From Nesterenkonia cremea (GTDB taxonomy: Bacteria; Actinomycetota; Actinomycetes; Actinomycetales; Micrococcaceae), in NCBI RefSeq assembly GCF_014642675.1, contig NZ_BMIS01000002.1:186001-250000 (forward strand): a stretch of 64,000 nt of DNA. Direction: 5' to 3'. Numbering within the stretch: position 1 is the first letter of the stretch; each line of letters opens with the position of its first letter. Positions 52,141 through 61,483 of the stretch are shown one piece after another. Below the pieces are notes generated by a model. That model saw nothing but the letters and a program-made list of their open reading frames with translations, was not told the origin of the DNA and searched no databases. Made by a program: the position numbers and the translations under genes.

Positions 52141-53640
52141 ATGACCACCACTACCACCGCCCCGCAGGTCGCCATCAACGATATCGGCACCTCCGAAGAG
52201 TTTCTCGCCGCCGTCGACGAGACCATGAAGTACTTCAACGACGGTGACCTCGTTGAGGGCACGATCGTCAAGGTCGACCGTGACGAGGTCCTCCTCGACA
52301 TCGGGTACAAGACCGAAGGCGTCATCCCGTCGCGCGAGCTGTCCATCAAGCACGATGTTGATCCGGACGAGGTCGTCGCCGTCGGTGATCAGGTGGAGGC
52401 TCTGGTCCTCACCAAGGAGGACAAGGAAGGCCGCCTCATCCTCTCCAAGAAGCGTGCTCAGTACGAGCGTGCTTGGGGCGACATCGAGCGCATCAAGGAC
52501 GAGGACGGCGTCGTGTCCGGCACCGTCATCGAGGTCGTCAAGGGCGGCCTCATCCTGGACATCGGTCTGCGCGGCTTCCTGCCCGCCTCCCTGGTCGAGA
52601 TGCGCCGCGTCCGCGACCTGGCACCCTACATCGGCCAGGAGATCGAGGCTAAGATCATCGAGCTGGACAAGAACCGCAACAACGTGGTCCTGTCCCGCCG
52701 CGCATGGCTGGAGCAGACCCAGTCCGAGGTCCGCTCCTCCTTCCTCAACAAGCTGGAGCGCGGCCAGGTCCGCACCGGCACCGTCTCCTCGATCGTCAAC
52801 TTCGGCGCCTTCGTGGACCTGGGCGGCGTCGATGGTCTGGTGCACGTCTCCGAGCTGTCCTGGAAGCACATCGACCACCCGAACGAGGTCGTCGAGGTCG
52901 GCCAGGAGGTCACCGTCGAGGTCCTCGAGGTGGACATGGACCGCGAGCGTGTCTCCCTGTCCCTGAAGGCCACCCAGGAAGACCCGTGGCAGACCTTCGC
53001 CCGCACCCACGCACTGGGCCAGATCGTGCCCGGCAAGGTCACCAAGCTGGTGCCCTTCGGTGCGTTCGTGCGCGTCGAGGACGGCATCGAGGGCCTGGTG
53101 CACATCTCCGAGCTGGCCATCCGCCACGTGGACCTGGCCGAGCAGGTCGTGTCCGTCAACGACGAGGTCTTCGTCAAGGTCATCGACATCGACCTGGAGC
53201 GTCGCCGGATCAGCCTGTCCCTGAAGCAGGCCAACGAGGGCGTGGACCCCGAGGGCGAGGAGTTCGACCCCGCGCTGTACGGCATGGACGCCGAGTACGA
53301 CGAAGAGGGCAACTACAAGTACCCCGAGGGCTTCGACCCGGAGACCAACGAGTGGATGGAAGGCTTCGAGGAGGCCCGCGCCGCATGGGAGGCTCAGTAC
53401 GCAGCCGCTCAGGAGCGCTGGGAGGCTCACAAGAAGCAGGTCGCCGCTTCGCTGGCCGCCGACGCCGAGGCAGCAGCCGAGGCATCTGTGGGCGGCAGCA
53501 GCAGCTCCAGCAGCACCCGCAAGGCTGAGCCGGCGCCGTCCAACTACTCCTCCTCCCAGCAGGCACCTGTTGAGGATGCAGGAACTCTGGCCTCCGACGA
53601 GGCCCTGGCAGCTCTCCGCGAGAAGCTGACCGGCAAGTGA
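52141..53640 (+). CDS. rpsA: Small ribosomal subunit protein S1
   Basis: RNA-binding ribosomal protein that helps mRNA load on the 30S subunit. The 499-residue protein has four S1 (OB-fold) domains at about 30-100, 115-185, 200-270 and 285-360, such as GTVSSIVNFGAFVDLGGVDGLVHVSELSW. These are followed by an acidic tail and a Ser-rich linker with a run of serines. Four S1 domains are usual for actinobacteria, against six in E. coli. The ATG at 52141 has GGAG upstream. An in-frame ATG 40 codons earlier falls in the structured leader and is not used. A perfect terminator follows. Confidence 0.96.
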   Translation: MTTTTTAPQVAINDIGTSEEFLAAVDETMKYFNDGDLVEGTIVKVDRDEVLLDIGYKTEGVIPSRELSIKHDVDPDEVVAVGDQVEALVLTKEDKEGRLILSKKRAQYERAWGDIERIKDEDGVVSGTVIEVVKGGLILDIGLRGFLPASLVEMRRVRDLAPYIGQEIEAKIIELDKNRNNVVLSRRAWLEQTQSEVRSSFLNKLERGQVRTGTVSSIVNFGAFVDLGGVDGLVHVSELSWKHIDHPNEVVEVGQEVTVEVLEVDMDRERVSLSLKATQEDPWQTFARTHALGQIVPGKVTKLVPFGAFVRVEDGIEGLVHISELAIRHVDLAEQVVSVNDEVFVKVIDIDLERRRISLSLKQANEGVDPEGEEFDPALYGMDAEYDEEGNYKYPEGFDPETNEWMEGFEEARAAWEAQYAAAQERWEAHKKQVAASLAADAEAAAEASVGGSSSSSSTRKAEPAPSNYSSSQQAPVEDAGTLASDEALAALREKLTGK

Positions 53641-53665
53641 TCCTGATCAGCTGAACAGCTGGACA

Positions 53666-53709
53666 CGAAGAAGCCCGCCCCACCGATCAGGTGGCGGCGG
53701 GCTTCTTCG
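53666..53709. terminator. Terminator between rpsA and the convergent methyltransferase gene
   Basis: CGAAGAAGCCCGCC at 53666-53679 pairs with GGCGGGCTTCTTCG at 53696-53709. CCACC/GGTGG extends the stem around GATCA, with a single-base bulge. GAAGAAG on one side and CTTCTTCG on the other give short A/T-richer flanks for both directions. Confidence 0.8.
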
Positions 53710-53751
53710 TATCCGCAGCCCGCCGAACAGGCGAGGGCAGTGCCGAGGGTG

Positions 53752-54951
53752 CTAACCGCGGCGGACGGAGCGAGTGACGGTGAAGGTCGGGTTCTTGGCC
53801 AGCTGCTCGGTGGCGCCCACGCGGCGCTCCAACCAGGCACGGTACTTCAGATGTGAGTTCCACACCGTATAGAGGACTCCGCCCGCGCGCAGGACGCGGG
53901 CCGACTCGCTGATCAGCCGATGCGCCACCGAGGTGTCCACGGCATTGCCCTGATGGAAGGGCGGGTTGAGCAGGATCAGGTCCTCGGAGGCCTCCGGCAG
54001 GCTGCTCAGCGCATCATCGCGCAGCGTGGTCACACGCTCGGCCACTCCGTTGGCCTCGGCGGTCATCCGCGTGGAGGTCACGGCGGAGGCCGACTGGTCG
54101 ACGGCCAACAGCGGCAGCTGCGGATGGCGCAGTGCGGCCCAGGCGCTGATGGTCCCATTGCCGCAGCCCAGATCCACTGCTCGCTGCGGCGTCGGACGCC
54201 CATCACCGGCGGGGAAGTCGTCGAGTCCGCTGAGCACCTCCATCAGGAACCGGGTGCCGTGATCCAGCTTGGTGCCCCCATAGGTGGCGCCCAGGCTGCG
54301 CAGCTCCAGCTCCAGGCCGGCCTCACGCCGGGCCTGCCGGGGGAATGGAGCGGGCTGGTCCCGACGTGGACCGCGCGCGGTGAGCACCCGGGCCTTGGAC
54401 CGGCCGCGTCCCGGAACCACCGATTCGAAGTGCCGCTCCAGCACTGTGTTCATCGAGCGGCTCATATGCTTATCACGGCCGCCGGCCAGCAGCACCACAT
54501 CAGTGGCAGCGTGTTCGGCGATCATCCACGCCCAGTCCTCCAGCGCCTCCAGAGAGCGCGGCAGCGGCAGCAGCACAGTCCGCGCGCCGCGGAAGAGGTC
54601 GGCGGTGATCTCACCGCAGGAGGGGAACTCGACCCCGAGGGCCTGGGCATTGGCGGCCAGCGCCTTCTCCGAGACGATTCCATCGGCAGCAGTGCGCACC
54701 CGGCCGGGGGCGAAGGTCTCCAGAGCCAGCGTCAGAGCGCCCCAGCGGTCATCCAGGACCACCAGATCCTCCTGCGGATGTCCGTCGGCGAACCAGGCGG
54801 CCGCCGTATCCAGCATCAGCAGGTCCGCGGCATCGCAGCCCGGGGCCTCCCGGCGGCGGGGCCAGGCCCTGACCTGGGAGAAGTCGATGATCTCGGTCAC
54901 GTCCGAGCGGGTGACATCAGGGGTCCGGCCGAGCGGCGTCTGGGAGGGCAT
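53752..54951 (-). CDS. RsmC/RlmG-like methyltransferase
   Basis: A 399-residue SAM-dependent methyltransferase of the MTS family, probably acting on guanine N2 of rRNA. The N-terminal half is a degenerate methyltransferase-like domain (LLMLDTAAAWF, VLDDRWGALTLAL). The C-terminal half carries the active motifs, VDLGCGNGTISAWAALRH and the catalytic LILLNPPFHQG. Which base it modifies is not clear. TAGACT lies exactly 7 bases before the ATG. It is convergent with rpsA across the shared terminator. Confidence 0.85.
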   Translation of the reverse strand: MPSQTPLGRTPDVTRSDVTEIIDFSQVRAWPRRREAPGCDAADLLMLDTAAAWFADGHPQEDLVVLDDRWGALTLALETFAPGRVRTAADGIVSEKALAANAQALGVEFPSCGEITADLFRGARTVLLPLPRSLEALEDWAWMIAEHAATDVVLLAGGRDKHMSRSMNTVLERHFESVVPGRGRSKARVLTARGPRRDQPAPFPRQARREAGLELELRSLGATYGGTKLDHGTRFLMEVLSGLDDFPAGDGRPTPQRAVDLGCGNGTISAWAALRHPQLPLLAVDQSASAVTSTRMTAEANGVAERVTTLRDDALSSLPEASEDLILLNPPFHQGNAVDTSVAHRLISESARVLRAGGVLYTVWNSHLKYRAWLERRVGATEQLAKNPTFTVTRSVRRG

Positions 54952-54958
54952 CCACCAC

Positions 54959-54964
54959 AGTCTA
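54959..54964 (-). promoter_or_regulatory. -10 box of leaderless RsmC-like gene
   Basis: TAGACT on the minus strand ends 7 bases before the ATG at 54951. Confidence 0.6.
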
Positions 54965-55116
54965 GAAGGGATGAGGCGGCGGCCACCACGTCGATGTTTC
55001 GGCTCGCGGAAATGTCTGCATGAGATTCTGTGTGATCTGCGGTAAGTATGGTGTCAGAACGAGACATTGGGAAAGATCGCACGAAACCAGAACTGAGCCC
55101 GGACGAAAGGCCTCTG

Positions 55117-56943
55117 ATGTTACAGAAAGTCCATGATCTGTTCAGGCTGCGGACCAATCCGCTGCTCTTCTTCACTTCGTCGGGGATCATGCTCCTCTTC
55201 GTGGTAGCCACTCTGTTCATCCCGGAAGCGATGGGGGCCTTCTGGGCCGACGTCGCAGCGTTCGTCTTCGACTACTTCGGCTGGTTCTTCGTCTTCGGCG
55301 TCTCGGTCTTCCTGATCTTTCTGATCTACATCGGTCTGAGCCGGTTCGGCCGGCTCAAACTGGGCGCCGATGACGAGAAGCCCCAACATTCGGACATCGC
55401 CTGGTTCGGCATGCTCTTCGCCGCCGGCATCGGCACCATTCTGATGTTCTGGGCCGTAGCCGAGCCTGCCAACCACTTCGCCGAGCCCCCGCGCGCAGAG
55501 GACCTGGGCATCGAGCCGCGCAGCCAGGAGGCCGCCCAGGAAGCCATCGGGTTCACGCTCTACCACTTCGGCCTGCACACCTGGACGATCTTCGCTCTGC
55601 CCGGTCTGGCCTTCGCCTACTTCATCTATAAGAGGAACCTGCCCCCGCGCGTCTCCTCGCTGTTCCAACCGATCCTCGGAGACAAGATCCACGGCGGCAT
55701 CGGCAAGGCCATCGACATCTTCTCCATCGTGGGTACGATCTTCGGCATCGGTATGTCCATCGGGCTGGGCACCCTGCAGATCCACTCGGGCCTCGCCGCC
55801 CGCTTCGGCGTCCCGGAGGAGAACTGGGCGATCTGGGTGATCATCGGCACGGTGACCGTGGTGGCCACGATCTCGGCCGTGGCCGGCATCGAGAAGGGGA
55901 TCAAGCGCCTCTCGAACTTCAACATCGGCGTGGCCATCGCGCTGCTGCTGTTCATCCTGCTGACCGGGCCGACGGTCTTCCTGCTGCGCGGCATGGTGGA
56001 ATCAGCCAGCATCTACGCCGGAATCCTGCCCGAGGTGATGTTCTGGAACGACACCTTCGCCGACACCGGATGGCAGCAGGGCTGGACCATCTTCTACTGG
56101 GCATGGACCATCTCCTGGGCACCCTTCGTGGGTATCTTCATCGCCCGCATCTCCCGCGGCCGCAGCGTGCGACAGTTCGTGGCCGGCGTGCTGGGTCTGC
56201 CGACCCTGTTCACCATCATCTGGTTCGGCATCTGGGCGGCCGGCACCTTCGACATCGAGTTCGAAAGAGGGGGCGGCCTCGTGGACACAGTCCTGGACGA
56301 GGGCCCCGAGGCGGCCATGTTCGCCTTCCTGGAGTACTTCCCACTGGCTGATGTGACCAGCGCCGTGGCCATCATGCTGGTCGGCATCTTCTTCATCACC
56401 TCGTTGGACTCTGCCTCCCTGGTGCTGGACGACATGTGCAACGGCTATGACGGCGACGGGCGCCCCAAGGGCACCACGGCACCCCACCAGCGCGCGGTAT
56501 GGACCGTCTACATCGGCATCGTCGCAACTGTGCTGCTGACCTTCACACCCGGCGAGGAGGGCGGCGTGGCCGTGCTCCGTGACGTGGCACTGTTCTTCGG
56601 TCTGCCGTTCATGATTCTGGCGTTCTTCATGATGTACAGCCTCCAGCGGGCCATGAAGGAGGACGCCGGTGAGATCGGATTCCTGCGCAGCCGTCGGTGG
56701 CTGAAGACTCTGCCGCCGGAGGAGTACGAACGACGCATGGAGGAGAACGACCCCACGCTGGCCAACATCGTGGTGGCTCCGGACTACGCAGAAGGGACAC
56801 AGCCGGAGAATGCCCCGGAGGTCGAGCACGCCGAGCAGCCGGAGATCGTCGAAGAGTACCGGATCCGCACCGGCGAGACTCCGACCGTCGACCCGGTCAC
56901 CGGTGAGCCTGCAGAAGGACCCGGAGAGGAGCCCCGGAGCTGA
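55117..56943 (+). CDS. BCCT-family transporter
   Basis: Takes up betaine, choline, carnitine or a related quaternary amine, usually with sodium, for osmotic protection. The 608-residue protein has 12 predicted hydrophobic helices. It also has the glycine-rich helix GTIFGIGMSIGLGTLQ, the substrate tryptophan box GWTIFYWAWTISWAPFVG and a hydrophilic acidic C-terminus. The box has AW where most members have WW. The ATG at 55117 is chosen because AAAGG lies 6 bases upstream. An ATG at 55048 is in frame, but the codons between are poor in third-position G/C, unlike the gene. The exact substrate is unknown. Confidence 0.9.
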   Translation: MLQKVHDLFRLRTNPLLFFTSSGIMLLFVVATLFIPEAMGAFWADVAAFVFDYFGWFFVFGVSVFLIFLIYIGLSRFGRLKLGADDEKPQHSDIAWFGMLFAAGIGTILMFWAVAEPANHFAEPPRAEDLGIEPRSQEAAQEAIGFTLYHFGLHTWTIFALPGLAFAYFIYKRNLPPRVSSLFQPILGDKIHGGIGKAIDIFSIVGTIFGIGMSIGLGTLQIHSGLAARFGVPEENWAIWVIIGTVTVVATISAVAGIEKGIKRLSNFNIGVAIALLLFILLTGPTVFLLRGMVESASIYAGILPEVMFWNDTFADTGWQQGWTIFYWAWTISWAPFVGIFIARISRGRSVRQFVAGVLGLPTLFTIIWFGIWAAGTFDIEFERGGGLVDTVLDEGPEAAMFAFLEYFPLADVTSAVAIMLVGIFFITSLDSASLVLDDMCNGYDGDGRPKGTTAPHQRAVWTVYIGIVATVLLTFTPGEEGGVAVLRDVALFFGLPFMILAFFMMYSLQRAMKEDAGEIGFLRSRRWLKTLPPEEYERRMEENDPTLANIVVAPDYAEGTQPENAPEVEHAEQPEIVEEYRIRTGETPTVDPVTGEPAEGPGEEPRS

Positions 56944-56996
56944 CTCTCTGTGGGCCTGTCCGCGAAACGGTCGAGCCGCAGCGTGGGGTGGTGACT

Positions 56997-57611
56997 ATGA
57001 GTGAGTGTCTGAGCGTGGGGCTGACTGGGGGGATCGCCTCGGGGAAGTCGGCGGTGTCCCGGCGGATGGCTGAGCTCGGGGCAGTGGTCATCGATGCTGA
57101 CGTTGTGGCTCGTGATGTGCTGGCTCGGGGGGGTGAGGGGCTCGCCGAGGTGGTCGAGGCCTTCGGCGAGGAGGTCCTGGCAGCGGATGGTTCCTTGGAC
57201 CGGTCGGCGCTGGGGCAGATCGTCTTCGCCGATGAGACGGCGCGTCAGCGGCTGAACTCCATCGTGCATCCTCGGGTGCGGGCGGAGTCGGCCCGGCTGC
57301 GCGAGGCCGCCCCGGCCGGCTCTGTGGTGGTGGAGGACCTCCCGCTGCTGGTGGAGACCGGGCAGCAGGAGCGCTTCGACGTCGTCGTCGTGGTCCACGC
57401 TCCGGAGCAGGAGCGGATCCGGAGGATGGTGGAGGACCGAGGCTCCACTGAGGAGGATGCGCGGTCGCGGATGGCCGCCCAGGCCACCGACGCCCAGCGT
57501 GAGGCGGCCGCCGATGTCCTGCTGGACAACAGCGGCACCCCCGACCAGCTGCGGGTGCAGGTGGATGAGCTCATGGAGAAACTCACAGCGCAGGCCGCGG
57601 CACGGGCGTAA
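56997..57611 (+). CDS. coaE: Dephospho-CoA kinase
   Basis: Phosphorylates dephospho-CoA, the last step of coenzyme A synthesis; CoaD is encoded at 36295. The 204-residue protein has the Walker A P-loop GGIASGKS (residues 11-18), the DADVVARDVLA segment and the IVHPRVR motif, and follows family length. The ATG at 56997 has GGGGTGGTG a few bases upstream; a GTG at 56988 is an alternative. Its stop TAA forms the first part of the uvrB -10 box. Confidence 0.92.
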   Translation: MSECLSVGLTGGIASGKSAVSRRMAELGAVVIDADVVARDVLARGGEGLAEVVEAFGEEVLAADGSLDRSALGQIVFADETARQRLNSIVHPRVRAESARLREAAPAGSVVVEDLPLLVETGQQERFDVVVVVHAPEQERIRRMVEDRGSTEEDARSRMAAQATDAQREAAADVLLDNSGTPDQLRVQVDELMEKLTAQAAARA

Positions 57612-57614
57612 GCT
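57609..57614 (+). promoter_or_regulatory. -10 box of leaderless uvrB, overlapping the coaE stop
   Basis: TAAGCT ends 6 bases before the GTG at 57621. Its TAA is the coaE stop codon. Confidence 0.55.
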
Positions 57615-57620
57615 GGTCCC

Positions 57621-59738
57621 GTGAGCTTGGCACCGAAGATCTCCAGGACCGTCGCCCCCTTCGAAGTCGTCAGCCCGTATGAGCCCTCGGGCGATCAGCC
57701 CAAGGCCATCGAGGAGCTCGCCGAACGGATCGAAGGCGGGGAGAAGGACGTCGTGCTGATGGGTGCCACCGGCACCGGCAAATCGGCCACGGCGGCCTGG
57801 CTCGTGGAGCGCATCCAGCGGCCCACCCTGATCATGGTGCAGAACAAGACCCTGGCCGCCCAGCTGGCCAATGAGTTCCGGGAGCTTCTGCCCAACAACG
57901 CGGTCGAGTACTTCGTCTCCTACTACGACTACTACCAGCCCGAGGCCTATGTGCCGCAGACCGATACCTTCATCGAGAAGGACTCCTCGGTCAACGAGGA
58001 GGTGGAGCGACTGCGCCACTCGGCCACCAATGCGCTGCTGACCCGGCGTGACGTCGTCGTGGTGGCCACCGTCTCCTGCATCTACGGTCTGGGCACCCCG
58101 GAAGAGTACATCGAGCAGATGGTCCGCATCCGCCGAGGCGAGCAGATCGAGCGCGACCAGCTGCTGCGCCGGTTCGTGACCATGCAGTACGTGCGCAATG
58201 ACACCGACTTCCACCGCGGCACCTTCCGCGTGCGCGGGGACACGGTGGAGATCATCCCCATGTACGAGGAGCTCGCCGTGCGCATCGAGTTCTTCGGCGA
58301 CGAGATCGAGGCCATCTACACCCTCCACCCGCTGACCGGCACTGTGGTCCGCGAAGAGGAGGAGATGTACATCTTCCCGGCCAGTCACTATGTGGCCGGC
58401 GACGACCGGATGGCCCAGGCCATCACCCGGATCGAGGATGAGCTGCAGATCCGTCTGGAGGAGCTGGAGTCCCAGGACAAGCTGCTGGAGGCTCAGCGGC
58501 TGCGCATGCGCACCACCTACGACCTCGAGATGATGCAGCAGATGGGCTTCTGCAACGGCATCGAGAACTACTCGCGGCATATCGACGGCCGCGGCCCCGG
58601 CTCGGCCCCGCACTGTCTGCTGGACTACTTCCCGGACGACTTCCTGCTGATCGTCGACGAGTCCCATGTGAGCATCCCGCAGATCGGCGGCATGTACGAA
58701 GGCGATATGTCGCGCAAGCGGACCCTGGTGGAGCACGGTTTCCGGCTGCCCAGCGCCATGGACAACCGGCCGCTGAAATGGGACGAGTTCCTGGAGCGGA
58801 TCGGGCAGACCGTCTACCTCTCGGCCACCCCGGGCAACTATGAGCTCTCCCAGTCCGACGGCGTGGTGGAGCAGATCATCCGCCCCACCGGTCTGGTGGA
58901 TCCGGAGATCGTGGTCAAACCCACCAAGGGTCAGATCGACGATCTGCTCGGCGAGATCCGCAGCCGCTCCGCCCAGGACGAGCGCGTGCTGGTGACCACG
59001 CTGACCAAGCGGATGGCCGAGGACCTCACCGAGTACCTGCTCGAACACGGGGTGAAGGTGGAGTACCTGCACTCCGATGTGGACACGCTGCGTCGCGTGG
59101 AAGTGCTGCGCGAGCTGCGCAAGGGCACCTATGACGTCGTCGTCGGGATCAACCTGCTGCGTGAGGGGCTGGACCTGCCCGAGGTCTCCCTGGTGGCCAT
59201 CCTGGATGCCGATAAGGAAGGCTTCCTCCGCTCGACCACCTCGCTGATCCAGACCATCGGCCGTGCCGCCCGCAACGTGCAGGGCCAGGTGCATATGTAT
59301 GCCGACCGGATCACCGATTCCATGCGCTACGCCATCGATGAGACCGAACGGCGCCGGCAGATCCAGACGGCGTATAACCAGGAGCACGGGATCGACCCGG
59401 CCCCGCTGCAGAAGAAGATCGCCGACATCACCGACCAGCTGGCCCGCGAGGACGCCGATACTGCGGACCTGCTGCAGGGGATGGGCGGCCTGGCCACCGG
59501 CTTCCAATACGGCAAGGGCCACCGCGGCCTGACCGGCTTCCAGAAGGACGGCGAGGAGCCCGAGCAGCAGACCGCAGCCTCCACCACACCGGCCAAGGAT
59601 CTGGCGGACCTCATCGAGCAGATGACCGAACAGATGCACAACGCCGCCGAGGAGCTGAACTTCGAGCTGGCCGCGCGGCTGCGCGATGAGATCGGAGACC
59701 TCAAGAAGGAGCTGCGTCAGATGAAGGAGGCGCAGTAG
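57621..59738 (+). CDS. uvrB: Excinuclease ABC subunit B
   Basis: Damage-verifying helicase-like subunit of nucleotide excision repair. The 705-residue protein has Walker A GATGTGKS (about 47-54), the beta-hairpin region [44 protein letters not shown] (motif VI) and a C-terminal UVR motif that binds UvrC ([19 protein letters not shown]). It starts 9 bases after coaE but appears to have its own leaderless promoter. UvrA and UvrC are not in this window. Confidence 0.97.
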   Translation: MSLAPKISRTVAPFEVVSPYEPSGDQPKAIEELAERIEGGEKDVVLMGATGTGKSATAAWLVERIQRPTLIMVQNKTLAAQLANEFRELLPNNAVEYFVSYYDYYQPEAYVPQTDTFIEKDSSVNEEVERLRHSATNALLTRRDVVVVATVSCIYGLGTPEEYIEQMVRIRRGEQIERDQLLRRFVTMQYVRNDTDFHRGTFRVRGDTVEIIPMYEELAVRIEFFGDEIEAIYTLHPLTGTVVREEEEMYIFPASHYVAGDDRMAQAITRIEDELQIRLEELESQDKLLEAQRLRMRTTYDLEMMQQMGFCNGIENYSRHIDGRGPGSAPHCLLDYFPDDFLLIVDESHVSIPQIGGMYEGDMSRKRTLVEHGFRLPSAMDNRPLKWDEFLERIGQTVYLSATPGNYELSQSDGVVEQIIRPTGLVDPEIVVKPTKGQIDDLLGEIRSRSAQDERVLVTTLTKRMAEDLTEYLLEHGVKVEYLHSDVDTLRRVEVLRELRKGTYDVVVGINLLREGLDLPEVSLVAILDADKEGFLRSTTSLIQTIGRAARNVQGQVHMYADRITDSMRYAIDETERRRQIQTAYNQEHGIDPAPLQKKIADITDQLAREDADTADLLQGMGGLATGFQYGKGHRGLTGFQKDGEEPEQQTAASTTPAKDLADLIEQMTEQMHNAAEELNFELAARLRDEIGDLKKELRQMKEAQ

Positions 59739-59743
59739 CCGCC

Positions 59744-60265
59744 ATGTCTCAGAGCGTGACGCGCCTGTTGGACCTCTCCGATGTGGAGGAGCTGACGGAG
59801 CTGCTGCGGGTGAACCGGGACTTCCTCAAGCCCTGGTCGCCCGCATGGGACGACGAGTTCTTCACTGTGGAGCGGCAGCAGGAGCTGGCCGAAGAGGCCC
59901 TGCGCCTGCACCACGATGCCTCCATGGTCCCCTGGGTGATCTGCGATGAGCACGGCCGCATCGCCGGGCGGCTCAACCTCAACGGGATCGTGCGCGGCGC
60001 GCTGCAGTCCGCCGCCGTCGGCTACTGGGTGGGGGAGCAGTTCAACGCTCAGGGTCTGGCCACCGCAGCGGTGGCCGAGGCCGTGGTCCACAGCCGCGAG
60101 GTGCTGGGTCTGCACCGGCTCCAGGCCGAGACTCTGGTGCACAACATCGCCTCCCAGCGCGTGCTGGAGACCAACGGCTTCTCCCGCTACGGAATGGCCC
60201 AGGAGTATCTGAAGATCGAGGGCGTCTGGCAGGATCACCTGATGTACCAGAGGATCCTCTTCTGA
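59744..60265 (+). CDS. RimJ/RimL-type GNAT acetyltransferase
   Basis: A 173-residue N-acetyltransferase. It has LLRVNRDFLKPWSPAWDDEF, the acceptor-side GRLNLNGIVRGALQSAAVGYWVGE, the acetyl-CoA segment NAQGLATAAVAEAV and the terminal NIASQRVLETNGFSRYG, a pattern shared with ribosomal-protein acetyltransferases. The true substrate is unknown. AAGGAGG lies 13 bases before the ATG, within the end of uvrB, so the two are likely co-expressed. Confidence 0.88.
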   Translation: MSQSVTRLLDLSDVEELTELLRVNRDFLKPWSPAWDDEFFTVERQQELAEEALRLHHDASMVPWVICDEHGRIAGRLNLNGIVRGALQSAAVGYWVGEQFNAQGLATAAVAEAVVHSREVLGLHRLQAETLVHNIASQRVLETNGFSRYGMAQEYLKIEGVWQDHLMYQRILF

Positions 60266-60292
60266 AGCACTGGCGCTTCTGAGGAACAGGAG

Positions 60293-60298
60293 TATCCT
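60293..60298 (+). promoter_or_regulatory. -10 box of the riboswitch-TerC transcript
   Basis: TATCCT ends 7 bases before the start of the predicted riboswitch stem at about 60305. The -35 match is weak. Confidence 0.5.
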
Positions 60299-60304
60299 TA
60301 AAGG

Positions 60305-60440
60305 GTGCGAGGGAGTATCCCTCAGCGCTGCGGACGTCATCACGCAGAGCTCCTACAGCTCCGCCGGACGCAGCGAACCGGCTCGGCCGTCGTCGGGATC
60401 GGGGGGAGAGACTCGCGACGTTGCTCAATGCCGTCGCGAA
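60305..60440 (+). promoter_or_regulatory. yybP-ykoY manganese riboswitch
   Basis: GCGAG (60307-60311) pairs with CTCGC (60412-60416) as the basal P1 stem. The inner flanks are the family's hallmark bases: GGAGTA directly after the 5' strand and GAGA directly before the 3' strand. CGTCATCACG (60335-60344) lies between them. These are the consensus parts of the yybP-ykoY class, known to sense Mn2+. Downstream, TCGCGAC (60413-60419) can instead pair with GTCGCGA (60433-60439), which ends at the AAAGG ribosome site of the TerC gene. The two foldings exclude each other, predicting translation on with Mn2+. The TerC gene is a classic target of this riboswitch. Confidence 0.8.
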
Positions 60441-60451
60441 AGGTCTGATCC

Positions 60452-61483
60452 ATGGAGATCACCCCGTTCCTCTGGGGCACCACCCTCTCCCTCATCATCG
60501 GTCTGCTGGTCTTCGACTACGTCTTCCACGTCCGCAAGGCCCATACGCCCACCATCGGCGAGGCTGCCGTCTGGTCGGCGGTCTACATCGGGATCGCCCT
60601 GGCCTTCGGCCTGATCTTCTTCGCCCTGGGCGACGCCGACCACGCGCTGCAGTACTACGCGGGCTATCTCACCGAGAAGGCGCTGAGCGTGGACAACCTC
60701 TTCGTCTTTCTGGTCATCATGGCCTCCTTCCAGGTGCCGCGGAACTATCAGCAGAAGGTGCTCCTCTTCGGCATCACCTTCGCGCTCATCTCCCGCACCG
60801 CGTTCATCGTCCTGGGTGCGGCGATCATCGAACGCTTCTCCGCGGTGTTCTACCTCTTCGGTGCGGCTCTGCTGCTTGTGGCGGTCCATCAGCTCAAGGT
60901 CCAGCTCGAGGGCGGGCACAGTGCTGGCCAGGAGGCGGACAACGTCATGATCCGGCTGGCGCGGCGCCTGCTGCCCAGCTCCGAGCACTACGACGGCGAC
61001 CGGCTCACCACGCGGGTGGACGGGCGCAGGCTCATCACTCCCATGCTGCTGGTGATGATCGCCATCGCTGCCACAGATCTGCTCTTCGCCTTCGACTCCA
61101 TCCCGGCGATCTTCGGCCTGACCCAGGAGCCGTTCATCGTCTTCACCGCCACAGCCTTCTCCCTGATGGGGCTGCGCCAGCTCTACTTCCTCATCGATGG
61201 GCTTCTGGACCGGCTGGTCTACCTCTCCTACGGCTTGGCCGCCATCCTCGGGTTCATCGGCGTGAAGCTGATCCTGCACGCCCTGCACGAGAACAGCCTG
61301 CCCTTCATCAACGGCGGTGAGCATCTCCCCGTCCCGGAGGTGCCCACTCTGCTCTCCCTGGGCGTCATCGCCGGAATTCTGGCCGTGACCGTCACCGCCT
61401 CGCTGCTCAGCCCCGCGGGGCGCAGGCCGCGGACTTCGGATCAGGGGCGCCCGGTGCGCTCCAGGAGCGTAGAGAAGATCTGA
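60452..61483 (+). CDS. TerC-family membrane protein, probable Mn2+ exporter
   Basis: A 343-residue integral membrane protein of the TerC/Alx group, with about nine hydrophobic helices. The motif EKALSVDNLFVFLVIM supplies acidic residues in the membrane, and FAFDSIPAIFGLTQEPFIVFTATAFSLMGLRQLYFL is the second family signature. E. coli Alx and MntP-group members export manganese, and the riboswitch in front of this gene supports that role here. AAAGG lies 8 bases before the ATG, under riboswitch control. Its last 43 bases overlap the convergent hydrolase gene. Confidence 0.88.
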   Translation: MEITPFLWGTTLSLIIGLLVFDYVFHVRKAHTPTIGEAAVWSAVYIGIALAFGLIFFALGDADHALQYYAGYLTEKALSVDNLFVFLVIMASFQVPRNYQQKVLLFGITFALISRTAFIVLGAAIIERFSAVFYLFGAALLLVAVHQLKVQLEGGHSAGQEADNVMIRLARRLLPSSEHYDGDRLTTRVDGRRLITPMLLVMIAIAATDLLFAFDSIPAIFGLTQEPFIVFTATAFSLMGLRQLYFLIDGLLDRLVYLSYGLAAILGFIGVKLILHALHENSLPFINGGEHLPVPEVPTLLSLGVIAGILAVTVTASLLSPAGRRPRTSDQGRPVRSRSVEKI

